Assembly: GCA_003344405.1 (NCBI GenBank)
Contig: NOWV01000156.1
Coordinates: 118,061 to 182,060, forward strand
Direction of reading: 5' to 3'
Source: Trichoplax sp. H2
Lineage: Eukaryota > Placozoa > Uniplacotomia > Trichoplacea
Length of the DNA stretch: 64,000 bases
Shown piece after piece: positions 50,451-62,639 of the stretch (its first letter is position 1; every line of letters begins with the position of its first letter). Made by a program: the position numbers and the translations under genes. The notes under the pieces are model-generated. The model made no database searches. It was not told the DNA's origin and saw only the letters and a list, made by a program, of their open reading frames with translations.

Positions 50451-53400
50451 TCAGCTAAAATCATCAAATTATTTCCTAATTTTAATTTATATCTAATTTT
50501 CTTTCTGATAAACATATTCCAATAATCATCAGATCTAAAACAATCACTACACAAAGATCTTTACAAATAAACAACACTTTATATTATGCTACTATATAAA
50601 TTGAGATATAAATTATGACTTGCTTGCATTAATAGGATATATTATTGTCCTCGGAATAATATTATAGCAAACATCACTATGGGTACTTAGAAGCTAAATA
50701 AAACGTCTCCTGATGGATATTCTTCGCAACATAATAAAAGAAAGATAAAGATAATTCGCATAAATCAGAAATTATTTGACTTTATTCACATCCAGTCTCT
50801 TATACTATTCATCATTGAGCTTTTAGCTTTAAATTTAAATCGTAGGTGTAGCCGATTTCTTTTCATTACATACACGATAATAGCTGTCTTTTTGGCACCG
50901 CAAAGTCTGCAAAATCTATATAGCTATAAATTATTTGATTATCCTAGTTAAAGACTATGCTTACCTCTATAACGGAATCGCATTTAGATATCATTCAAAA
51001 TGGTATTTTATAGATATTAATCATCAATTATTTCTTGATCAATTTGAACCTGATTAGTTTAATTCTATCTATCAATCAGGTGGCAATCAATCGTGTAATT
51101 TAGAAGGGCTTAAATTGTGTTTGTTACTGCTAAACGTAAATATGACTTACAATATCATATTGTTTCTTCTATCAAATCTCTTACAATAGATTTCCACGTC
51201 AGTAGCAATTGCACAATTTTGTCTCTATGTGCTATTGGTAAACATAAGCTTTTGCATAATAAAGTATAAATATGGCTTTTAGTAAATAAATTCACTTGGC
51301 ACCCTTTAGCTGATATTACAATTGAGAAAATAGATTGTATATGAAATAAAACGAAGAAATAATTTGAAACAAATTTATTATATACCAAAAACATTGTTCT
51401 AAATATTTTCCGGTAGATTTTTATTCAAAAGTCGCAACGCCAATAGCAACATCATTTATTCAACTTTTAGTGATAATTATGATCAGTAGAAATAGTTTAA
51501 AAGCATTAGACTTTGTTAAGTTCTCTACTACCATTTCTGGTAGTACGAAGGAAGTTCATACATACTGCACTGTAAGTTTTTCGTTGCTAGTGATATAAGA
51601 TAATCCTTCTTACGGTTTAGTAATTGTAGAAGTTGGCTTACAAAGCAAAATTAGCGAGCTTGGGCTATTACAGTAATATAAAATATTTACTGTTCTACCA
51701 TCAAGACAATTTCTACACGTTAGAGTCTCTTAATGCCATGACAAATAATGATAAGATCTAACATTTCTTTATTTTGGTCTTCATGTTGGCCTCAATTTTA
51801 TGGCAGTATGAAGATTTAAATTTCGAAAACAATCAAAGTTTCTAGAAGATATTTTTTACTAAATTTACAGTTATATTTAGACTTTTCTTTGCAATCATGC
51901 AGTATAAGCCTTCACTTAAGAAGAATGGAGTCGTAATATCTAAGCCATAAAAATTGAAGCAATATTCGATATTGTAACAGTCCAAGAATAAATGATCAAC
52001 GTAGAAAAATTTGTCATTTACAATATATATCCGAGCATAATCTGATGAGAATCATGATCATTTCTGCCATTTCCTCCTTGGATAGGCAAGAAACCCCGTC
52101 ATTTAAAACTTATATCTAAAAAGAATCCTATCAAATCATGATTCCCGTCATTTCTTTCTTAAATAAGTAGATAACATAAGAAAATTTATCATTTAAAACT
52201 TATATCCAAGTGCAGTCTAATTTAATGCGGTACCATCATGATTCCTACCATTTCTTTTTTAGTACAGTAGGTAGATAATGCAAGAAAAACTTGTCAGTTG
52301 TAACTTATTTTCAAACATTATTCAGTTAAAATCATAACGATTCTTACCGTTTCTGCCTTGCAAGGGTAGATAATGGAAGAAAATTTTTCATTTATAGGTT
52401 ATCAGACCCTGATTAAAATCATAGTAAGATGAACTAATTCCAATAATTTAATTAAGTGCTGAGATCTTAACGTAGTTGATAGAATAAATCTTTATTTAAA
52501 GTGGCTTAATATACAAGTAAATAGTAAAGCAGTAGACTATGGACAAATAATCGAATCCTCATCATCAAATTGCCATAGTAAAGCATTATGTTGATCGTTA
52601 TATACTCGTATAGCGTAAATTATAGGTTTTAGATTTATTGGAATAATGATATACATATACAGTATATACATGTGCTAAACAGAACCATGAAATTGTAATG
52701 CAGCATTTGGCATTTACAATCATTTAATAAAATTACTTGCTTACATATTATTATCTTCTGGCACTACTCGCATAAACCGCAGGAAAAGTTTTCATGTTCA
52801 AATAAAGTCATTTCTATATCATTTCTTTAATTTCATCATGAATGAAAGATTACAGTATCAATATCTAGTAGGCTATAAATGGAAATAGTTGCAAATTCAA
52901 TGCCGTATCCTCGACAGAAAATCGGATCGATCGCTAAATGTTTATACAGAATACAATAAAGTATTAAGAAGCGCAAAAATAGAAAAGTAGGAAAGTTAGG
53001 TCAAAAGTCAGGAAATGGCATCGCCTAACATTCATTGCAGCTATTTAGCTTAGCAATATCAGATTAGTCATAACGGGAGTATAGCTCGATATAATCTTTA
53101 TTTCAGAATTGAATAATCATAGATAACTCATATTGAACTACTTAATCCATATTGATGGGTATTACCGATGCTGTTTGCAATGTAATCATTGATAAAGTAG
53201 TTAGAAAACTTAACCTATTATGGATAAGGATGATTATTCAACAGAATAGATGACAGAACAAAAAAATTAAAATAAAATCGATGATAGGATAATGCTGTTG
53301 AATTTCAAAATTACCATCTATTAATCAATTAAGTGTAAATGCCTTTTGATTTAATTTACCAAGCTAAAGTGTGTCACTATTTTGATTGAAGAAGAATTAT

Positions 53401-54144
53401 AATGACTTAAGTGATTGAAAAGCTAGACTCATTGTAGTTGTTGAATATTAAGTAGATATTGATAATCATTTCTCGGCGATCAACGCCATCCAGTTTGTCG
53501 TCAATTGAAATTAAAAGTGGTGTTGCAACTTAGTCATGAAATACTTATCGACTACTGTATATTGTCATTATAAAGCCTTATAGGCTATATAGAATACAGA
53601 AATAATCAACTCTACGTGTAGTTCTCTTACTGAGCAATTGAGTATTGAAAGGAGATTAGGAAATATCTAATTTTGTCTTCATTTTGCATCATTTCCACCT
53701 CAATCAACAAATTAAATAAAATTACTGTGCAATAGATTCATTATTATTACTGATGTTATTATAATGTATTTAAAGAGTGTTAAGAAATGTCTAGTTTTGT
53801 CTTCAATTTGCGTTATTTTCACTTTAATCAAGAAAGTGAATAAAATTGCTGTGATAAAGATTTATCATTACTAGCTATGCAATTACAATGTCTACATTTA
53901 ATGTTCTAGATAGCGGAAAGACATCGATCATTTCCTTTTCATTGGATACCTAGACTTTAGTTGAATTTTAGTTGTTCTATTCCTAAGTGGAACGACTTTT
54001 CATCCATACTAATGCGCTTAATTCTCCTTCCCTTCAAGAAAGATGAAAATCAATTTATCTTATATCAGTGATTAGGATGGAGCAGAAAGCCATTCAATTT
54101 GTTCAGTATGGATTTTTAAAGTTGAGAAAAATTTGCCATATGTA
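50451..54144. other. Intergenic region between UMPS and the GPCR, with two decayed repeats
   Basis: No gene was recognised. About 52000-52400 holds four or five diverged copies of a 85-100-bp unit (words TCATTTAAAACTTATATC and ATCATGATTCCTACCATTTCT). About 53650-53880 holds two copies of a 124-bp unit (words TCTAATTTTGTCTTCATTTTGC and ATAAAATTACTGTG). The remainder is featureless AT-rich DNA. Confidence 0.6.
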
Positions 54145-55245
54145 TCATATACTGGAAGTGGCTGATTTTCGACGATTCATAATATTGATTTGATCGATGA
54201 TATAGCTATCTCGTCTGCCAATAAGGTAAAGAAAGCGTAAACGATAACACTGGCATGATGTTATACAAATAATTGGGTTGTGTGATGTATTAAAGATGGC
54301 AAACCATTTACATAATGCTAACGGCAATATAAATTGTATTCCAGTTAGTTTAGTAAACATTAAAACTGTAGTAATGACAGTATAAGGTAACCAACAGATG
54401 ATGGTCATGACTAAGATTCCAACTAAAATACGCAATGTTTGCAAATCATGACTACGTAAAGCTGGATGATTTGCTGTTGATCCATGGCGATTACGTAAAT
54501 ATTGGACATCTCGAAAGATGGCAATATAAATGATAACACTAGCTAAGATGGGCAAGCCATGCATTAAATTTTGTGTAGTATAGTAAAAGCGAGGATAGAG
54601 ACCAGAATCGTTCCATTTTGGTCGGCATTCTCGTGTTAATATAATAGGTTGTCCATAAAAATCAAATTGCTTAGAATAAAACATATCGGTATGGAGTTTA
54701 ATAAATAAGGGAATATTGCCTAGCAAGGATAAGCACCATACCAATAGAACGATGGCTAGACTATGATTAATTTTTAATATAGGGCTTAACGGTTTAATAA
54801 TGGCACGATAGCGTATAACCGAGATGACTAATAATTGAAAGATTGATACAGTAAATAAGACTTTCTCACATACAGGAAGTATAAAGCAAAGAAATGCGCC
54901 TAGTGGCCAACGATGGAATAAATAAGTGGATAAACGATACGGAATAACAAGACATGCAATGAGAACATCACAGAATGCTAAATTGCATATAAAAATATTG
55001 GTGACTGTCTTTAGGCCACCAGTCATATTTTGATAGGCCAAGCCCATTAATATAATGTTACCAATCACAGCGACAATAAAAGTGATGATGTAAAGCACCG
55101 AAAGAAGAACAAGACTGCTATGGCTAACATAAAATTGCATCCAAGGGATGCTTGTGGTATTATTAGGTTGATGAGTCATTTCCAAAGCGATGTACCGTAA
55201 TAAGGATAGGGCAATCCAGGATATGAAGAAGGAAATTGCAAGCAA
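54145..55245 (-). CDS. Intronless rhodopsin-class (class A) G protein-coupled receptor, peptide-receptor-like
   Basis: Seven-helix plasma-membrane receptor of 366 residues from the first ATG. Methionine 23 (MTHQPNNTTS, with an N-glycosylation motif) is an equally good start, since residues 1-22 are a hydrophobic stretch before the receptor proper. Helix landmarks: GN with Asn63 in TM1; NLAFCD with Asp93 in TM2; RWPLG in extracellular loop 1, then Cys120 at the start of TM3, pairing with Cys207 in loop 2 (TRECRPKW); CWLPY at 284-288 in TM6; and NPIIC at 323-327 in TM7. The RWPLG loop and Cys-containing loop 2 resemble neuropeptide receptors, but the ligand cannot be named. Two switch motifs are altered: the DRY position is IRY (144-146), and the tyrosine of NPxxY is cysteine. 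The frame is otherwise intact with no stop, so it is probably functional. Confidence 0.92.
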   Translation of the reverse strand: MLAISFFISWIALSLLRYIALEMTHQPNNTTSIPWMQFYVSHSSLVLLSVLYIITFIVAVIGNIILMGLAYQNMTGGLKTVTNIFICNLAFCDVLIACLVIPYRLSTYLFHRWPLGAFLCFILPVCEKVLFTVSIFQLLVISVIRYRAIIKPLSPILKINHSLAIVLLVWCLSLLGNIPLFIKLHTDMFYSKQFDFYGQPIILTRECRPKWNDSGLYPRFYYTTQNLMHGLPILASVIIYIAIFRDVQYLRNRHGSTANHPALRSHDLQTLRILVGILVMTIICWLPYTVITTVLMFTKLTGIQFILPLALCKWFAIFNTSHNPIICITSCQCYRLRFLYLIGRRDSYIIDQINIMNRRKSATSSI

Positions 55246-55284
55246 AAGCCAATCGATTCTTCTATCAAATCAATCACGTTAGAA

Positions 55285-55690
55285 TAGTATTCCAAATGAT
55301 TTTCGATGCGATTATCCCGTTAATAACGGTAGCTATTAGAAAAGATTTTCGAAACTTTTATCCCGTCTAGAACGGTAGAATATAAATAATTTTCGATACT
55401 TTTATCCTGTTAATAACGAGAGTCCGCTGTTAGAAATAATTTTCGATACCTTTATCCTGTCAACAACGAGAGAGTCTGCTCTTAGAAATGACTTTCGATG
55501 CTTTTATACAGTCAATAATGATAGCCTGCTGTTTGCAACAATTTTCGTTACTTTATCCAGTCGATAATGATAGCCCGCTATTGAAATAACTTTCGGCACT
55601 TTATCCAGTCTATGTTGATAGCCTGCTGACGGATATAATTTTCCACACAAGGATCCAGTCAGTAACGATAGTTGAAATGATTTGCAATCG
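55285..55690. repeat. Degenerate tandem repeat, about 50-bp period, 8 copies
   Basis: Starting 40 bp upstream of the GPCR ORF, a unit of the type ATTTTCGATACTTTTATCC-TGTTAATAACGAGAG recurs with anchors near 55290, 55345, 55388, 55439, 55490, 55543, 55589 and 55640. Copies lose similarity away from the centre. Because it sits directly upstream of the GPCR, it occupies the likely 5' UTR/promoter. Confidence 0.82.
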
Positions 55691-56450
55691 ATTTGTAAGC
55701 TAATTTATTTAAGTTGGCAGAAGTTTCATAAAAGATTTTTAACGGATCGATGAGGAAAAAGAAACAGAAATGAAAAATTGAATTTTTTCCAAATGGATAA
55801 ACTAATCCTTAGGTGTGATTCTTAAGGTGATGATCGCTCGTTGCGTCGATACTTTGTGGATTAATTAAAATTTTTGATTTCTAGATCGTAGAGAAATTCT
55901 TATTTCAATCCAATAATTTAACTAGATATAAGCAGATAAAAGTCGATGAAAGCCTTAATCAAGAGTTATTGCTTAATCAATGGGTAAAAAATCACTACTA
56001 CCTAAGATGCAGATCCACGTCTCGATTTAAAGATGTAGGCAAAAATTCCTGCGTTCAATAAGCTATAAATCACGAGTACATCAAGATGCAAGTCTCGACG
56101 TTAAGCTACCGCTGAAATTCTTTTCTTTAACTTGTTTAAAACCACGAGAATCTAAAATGATCTACGTATCCAGAAATAGAACTAAATTCCTACTTCAACA
56201 GACTTAACAAACACAAGTACATCCAATCCACGCCTCGATACCAAGACGGAGCTAAAACTCTTTCAGTCAACTAATTTAAATTCAAAATGAATATAGAAGA
56301 CAGATCTCGATCCTACGATGAAACTCCCGGTTCGATAGTTTTAAAAGTACAAGAATAGAAAATGTGGATCCACGTCTCGATGTAAAGGGATAGAGCTAAA
56401 ATTCCTAGACTTCACTGGCTACCACTATCACAAGCTGGTAAATGACTGCA
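55690..56450. repeat. Degenerate tandem repeat, about 70-80-bp period
   Basis: CACGTCTCGAT and variants recur near 56013, 56090, 56160, 56229, 56300 and 56370. They are usually followed by AAGA-x-GGAGCTAAAATTCCT-like sequence and a TTCAATAAGCTA/TTCAACTAATTTA word. The first 200 bp of the interval is ordinary AT-rich DNA. Confidence 0.7.
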
Positions 56451-57117
56451 AGATCTCTTTATTAATGTCCCTCGTAGACTTTTTCACCACTCCGATTAGC
56501 CGAAAGCTGGTGAATAGTTCAGGCCTTCCTTCCTAGTAATGGAAGCGCAAAATGAGCCAATTCTTCCTTCCTCTTGAAATAAAATGAAGTTCGATGGACG
56601 ATAAGACCACGCCGGTCAATAACGTTGGATGGAAATCAGATCAGAGCGATATTGCAGATTGAAAATGCTATTCTGTTCGATTGGAATAGTACTCAAATCT
56701 TGGTGGATGAATAACTACCTATTCAATAAATTTGAAATTGAATCTGTAGTAATCGTGGAGGAACAATGATGATATTAAATCAAAGGCCGTCGGCGACATA
56801 AAATATAATAATATTGTCCAAAACCAGGTAAAAAGGAGAAAAAAAACAATTCCTTTTTCTTTATACTTTATCGATTGAAATTTCCTTCTTATTTTCCACT
56901 CTTTGTTGATTTTTAATCAGTGCGATGTCAATTGAAGTCTATTAGTAAACGGCGATAATGATGAACTTCATCAATAGCACTGCACAGATTTCTCTTTATA
57001 GCTTGGAAGGTAGATTAAGAGAATATCAATACAGTAATGAGCTATAGGTCCACTTGGTAAATGGATATTAAACTAGCAAACTTTTCTATCGTAGTTTTTG
57101 AGTCATTGAAAAAAATT

Positions 57118-57600
57118 AATGCTTAATCAATGGATGATGATAGGGGACGGCTTCTTGAGAGGATGATTAATGAACAGTTTAATCCGTAGTCTCCTTAGTT
57201 AAAATCTTGCCAAGGAGAAGGAAACAAAGCCTCTTCGACGTTTCTGAAGTAATTGAAGATTAATCGATTTCGATTCGTTATGAAGCAATCAAGGCTAAAT
57301 TATTCATCAGAAATTGGTAAAACTTTAAGCTGGATTAATTTAATTTATTTTTGCTCAATGAATGTATTATGGTGATCTAGACGGCTTCTTGAGATAATAA
57401 TTAATTAACAGTTTGAACCCGCTAGCTCCTCGATTAAAATCTTGCCTAGTCAGAAAGAAATAAAGGCTCTTCAACGTTACTGAAGCAATTGATAGTTTAA
57501 TCGATTTCGATTTGTGATGGTGAGATCAAGGCTAAATTATTCATAAAGAGAATAGTAAGACTGTAAGCTTATTCCATTCAAATTATATTTTACTTACAAA
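57118..57600. repeat. Direct duplication, about 234 bp
   Basis: The word GACGGCTTCTTGAGA occurs at about 57146 and 57380. Both copies continue with matching segments: ACAGTTT, then AAAATCTTGCC, CTCTTCGACGTT/CTCTTCAACGTT, ATCGATTTCGATT and AAGGCTAAATTATTCAT. Diverged by point changes and small indels. Confidence 0.82.
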
Positions 57601-58960
57601 GAAGTGTTTTTAAATAGCTTGCCAATACGATCAAACTTTCAACCTTGAATCAGAAATAGAGCTAATATAAATTATTCTCCATTTGACCTGTGATCTTTTC
57701 CTCGCCAATATTTTTAGTAATCAATATTTTATTGATTTGAATAATAACTATATAGAATCAATGATGGAAATAATAAAATGAACTAAGATTTCAAGCTGAG
57801 TCTCATTAACTACCACCTAAGCTGTTATATAGGCCTTGAAAAGATCACAAAAGAATGAATATCAGGGTATCCTGAAAAGGTTCCATTGAAAATTGTTAAT
57901 GGCAGACATAAAACAATACAACCAATTTGCTTTCCATGTAATAATTTACCAATATCGATGACTTGGCTCTGTTCTAATGGAGAATTAATCCTTGATGCAC
58001 CGCGATAGAATAATAATGAAAAATGCCTTGCAGTTTAATCGACTTTTCGTTGACGTAGCGTCTTTTGAATATAGATCAAAAAGAGGATTAATGGATCCAC
58101 TACCGGCTAGAGTATTCGTCAAGGGAATGAAGAAGAGTATGAAAAAAAGTTCTTGACTCATTCAATAATGGCTTCGTGCAATACTGATTGAAGAATCAAG
58201 ACTCCATTAACTTTTATCTTCTAAAATAGCACTAAACGCCTTTTAATTTCAATAGACTCGAATCTAGCTCGTAGCTGCTTGACCACTTCGCCTTTAAATA
58301 AGAAGAACTAAAATAGAAACGATTTAATTTAATATTCAAAAAGGTTGAAGATGGGTATCCAATCTTTAATCGATTTGCTATGCGATACCTTGAAAAAATA
58401 TTGAGAAAATTACAGATTATTAACTAGAAGAGCCAACTTTACTTTCATAACGTTCAATGGCGAAATCATCACGAATATATTATTAATAATAAATGGAGGA
58501 AAGAAAAATGTCAGAGAGTATTCCTATATCGAGTTAGTTGGATCGTGTTTTACACCTAGGCGGACTAATTCATCTCTAGTAATCGAGTTTACTAATCAAG
58601 GTAAATATTTTGTCTACAATTTTGACGGCAGAGGTGATAATGAGCGGTAGTAGCAAGTGGAATGTTATTGATGTAAGGTAGAGAAGACAATTACTCTTCT
58701 CGCTTGATTTAATACAATTATATTGGTAAATTTTGTTAGACTGAGATTGGCGAAAAGAGTTTAATAGCAAAGCAACAATAGATTACTATTTCTTATAGTT
58801 TAGGAACACTTTATCGGATTGAATGATTGAGTGGATAGCAGATGCAATAATAACAACAACAACAGCAATAATAAAAATAAAATGAAAAAGAATTTCTGCC
58901 TTGAATTTGATCGCTACTACTTCATCATCTAGAAATCAGTGTTGAACAGATAAGTTACTC
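57601..58960. other. Intergenic DNA, no gene recognised
   Basis: AT-rich. A short CAA/AAT-type simple repeat occurs around 58848-58875 (AATAACAACAACAACAGCAA). No supported coding region. Confidence 0.45.
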
Positions 58961-60140
58961 TAGTTTACTATGTATTTAAACTTTAAAGGGATCATCTTGC
59001 CGATAAAGAAGAGAGTAAAGTAATTGTCATTGATAAAAAATAGATTGCTAACTCTAGTTTACTACGTATTGAAATTTAAAAGGATCATCTTACCGGCAAA
59101 AAAGGGAATAAATTAATTGTCATTTATAACCATTTAATAGATATTTGCAAACAAAATCTATTTCTCTCGTATAAATTACGGGTATATTGTCTAACTACTT
59201 GAAAAGATCAAATCATCCGCTGCCTATGAAGGTGTAGATGATAGACATATGTAAAGTTTTTAATGGACAGATTTGATACAAATAGAATTGTTAATGGGAA
59301 GTAAAAATTGAAAATATACTATAGAACTACTTGAAAAGATTACTTTATATATATATATATAATGGTTGTAATGGGTAGATAGATTATATTTAAAATGGAG
59401 TTGTTAATGGGAAGTAGAAGTTAGAGGTACGATGTAAAAACTACTTGAAAATATCGCTCCATCTTGTTGACAAAGAAGAAGTAAAGGAGCTGATAGTGAT
59501 AAAGCTTTAATTAGTATTTTTAAAAATTTAACTGCTCATGTAATAAAGTAAAGTCGATGATATTTTCATATTAAATCTTTTATTAGAGCATAAAATTAGT
59601 GATGTAGAATAACTTAAAAATAGGGCGTCATCCTGCTAGCAAATTAGTCTGCAGTAATTGATATTTATGGCTATATCTATGAAGAGCATAAAATTAGTTA
59701 TATAATGCTTCAAATAGAGCGCTATCGTACTAGCTAAGAAGGCATAAACTAGCTAATAATATATATAATTATAAATCTACCCTTGGAAGGTATGAAAATT
59801 TGAGATGTAGAACTACTTCAAAATATTATGCTATTTTAATTACTAAGAACGAGTAAAAGTAAAGGATACCAATAAAATATGAGTTAATATTTTATATCCC
59901 TATTCATACATGACAAGTGCAAGTTTAGAGATATACTTGAAAATATCGTATCGTCTTCCTCGCTAAGAGCAGTAAATTAGCCGATATTTATATTTAGAAA
60001 ATATAAAATTAATCAGGTACAACTACCTAAAATATTAAAGAATTTTCCTTCCCATAAAGGATTAAGGCTTATGCTATTTCTAAAATAAGGGTTGACCTAA
60101 TTTTCATTCAGACTATATATGTGTGAAAAGTATAAAATTA
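58960..60140. repeat. Decayed tandem repeat of roughly 85-130-bp units
   Basis: Two clear copies carry GGATCATCTT(G/A)CCG at about 58990 and 59080. More distant copies share AACTACTTGAAAAGAT/AAATATCG and AAGAAG-AGTAAA words at about 59196, 59325, 59440, 59625, 59810 and 59935. A short TA run lies at 59347-59360. Similarity is weak, so unit limits are approximate. Confidence 0.6.
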
Positions 60141-62600
60141 GAGATACAGAACTATCTGAAATGTCATACTGTTATGCTCCCTAAGATGGAATAAAGTAGC
60201 TGATGATAATAAATTTTGCGTTGATTTAATATAAAATCTACTGTATTTGTCCATAGGAATTATCTCTTTAGAGGTGGAACTGATTCGTGAAATTGAATAT
60301 TGTCTATTGTAACATAGGATTATTTCATACTTCTGTAATCTACAGGGCCGATAACTATTTATCAAACACGATTAATTCTTTCCTTTTCTCGCTTAAATCT
60401 TTTCGTTTACTGATCAAAATAACTCCGTAAAATAACAGTCCGAATAACTGTTTGTTGGATAAATGCTCGTCGTTGTTGTCAATAATATTAACATTCTACG
60501 GATTACTTTTCCGATAAATTTTCAATTCAAATCTTTTAAATAATGAACGTCAGAACAATAAATCGTAGCCTATTTAATAGTTTAGACAATCCTCTAAATT
60601 GATTGTACTTCATAATATATAGTTAATAGTTGCAAGAATAAAATCAATATTCAACTAGAGACAGGGAGGGAGGAGAGATGCAGACAGGTTAAACAAATAC
60701 AAAAAAATTGATTCCTATTATCCAAATCAATTGTCCAATAACATTACCTAAATCCGACTATTAAGTAATAAATAAATAGGATAGTACATCGCACTGTAGA
60801 ATATCAATTACCGTCAGAACCATCTGGACAATAAAATAGATGATAGTTTGATAATTTAAAAAGAGACAAATGAAAATGTAATAATATACAAGGAATTTAA
60901 CTTCTATTTAGGATACAACTCTAATCTAATTCATTCGAAAATCAGTCCAATCACAACAGAATAGAAATGGCTAGACCGTGGTGATAGAATAGGCAATGAA
61001 AGCGATAAAAACGTGTAGAAATTAAAACAAAATTACGAAAAAAACTCTAATTCAACAGTATCTGTAAAATTCTACATTAAAGATCGCCTTCAAGACTAAT
61101 TTTAAATTATTATTTGCAAATGGTGATAGTCTATCTACATAAGGAAGTAAATATCAGATCATAAAGAATCGCTTACAGAAACAATATAATAATTCAAATC
61201 AAATCAAAAATTTATCGTCTACGTATAAAGTTGATGAGTGCTCGAGTAAAAAGAGGAAAGTATAATCATAAAAGAATAACGGTATAACCTTTTTCATCAG
61301 ATATGAATAATGCATGGAGGCGAAAGTAATGAATTATTTTACATTATCAACTGCGCGTATGGTAGAAAAAGATTAGGAATGGTTCATATCTAACGGCATT
61401 CTTCGGCTAAAATAACTCGAGTTTAAACAGGAAGTTAAAAGACAGCTTTATCTACGTTAAAAGTATCTCATTAAAATTACATTTTTCAAGTACTATTACA
61501 AATATAAAGTGAAATAAGATATCGAGTAAAAGCAAACTATATCTATCGATTGAATAGTAGATAGAAAATTTAATTGGTCTACTCTACTAGATTTCTAGCC
61601 TTGACAGTACAAGCAAACCCTTTAAAAAATTGACTACGTACAAAGAAGTTACAAGGATCTTAATGCCGGAATACTATATATACTTCCATGCTCCAATAGA
61701 AATAGGGCCTAGATCAAAAGAATAAAAATTGAACATAAACTGGAGTATTATCGGGAACAAGCCGATAAATTTAGCGTCTATACAACTGAAAGAAATTGCA
61801 AGTGACGAGACATTAGCCACTATTCTAAAAGCCGCAACTACTACTATTAAAACTACCACTACTACTTTATAAATGAATTGCTTGGGCTTATAGCAGAGAT
61901 ATTCATAGTCTAGCTTAGAAAAGAGACAGCAGATAATGGAGTTTACCCTAGATCTATAGATTATAGGTATGAAAAGCTAAATGCGATTAGGGAAAAAGAT
62001 AGATTAATGGAGGTAGCTGAAAGACCGAAAAAATTTGAATACGCTTTTACAGATAAGATTGAACGAGAATTCGAGTATTCTGATTGATTACTACCAATAG
62101 ATGGGATAAATACAGAAGCTAGCAATACCTTTGCCCAAATTGGGTATTTTAAATGTTGCTAAATTATTTGAAATCATAATAATGTAATATCTATGTTTTA
62201 CAGAATAAACTAGACTACCTTTGAGATTGCAAACCGGCTAAAATCGTATTGTGTTTACAGTTAGGATAGGAATTTGCAAAGGTTATATTATCCATTGACA
62301 GAATCGTTGGCCCAATACGAATAGCGTTTACTATGTAGCAGTCTTGCAATAGATTGATAAAAATGGAATGGAATTGCTAAAAACTTCACCGTAATTAAAA
62401 AATGATCAAATGAAAATCGCAACAGTATGCATGAAAAAGAAGTGAATAAAATAAGAATTGGCTTCTCAACTTAAGATTATAATTTAACTTAAAGGAATCT
62501 GAAAATTTTGATGTTTCAACGTATACTGTATAACAGGGCTGAATTGCTACTTACTACTGCAAGGTTCAAAATGGATCAGTAATAGCAGAGAGAAAGTGTT
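60141..62600. other. Intergenic DNA, no gene recognised
   Basis: AT-rich, with short open frames only and none resembling a known family. Words shared with the array to the right (for example AAAGAAGTGAATAAAATAAG and GCTTCTCAACTTAAGATTATAA near 62440-62480) suggest the array extends leftward in decayed form. Confidence 0.45.
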
Positions 62601-62639
62601 AAAAATATCGCCGTATTTAAAAAATTGATCAAGCAAATA

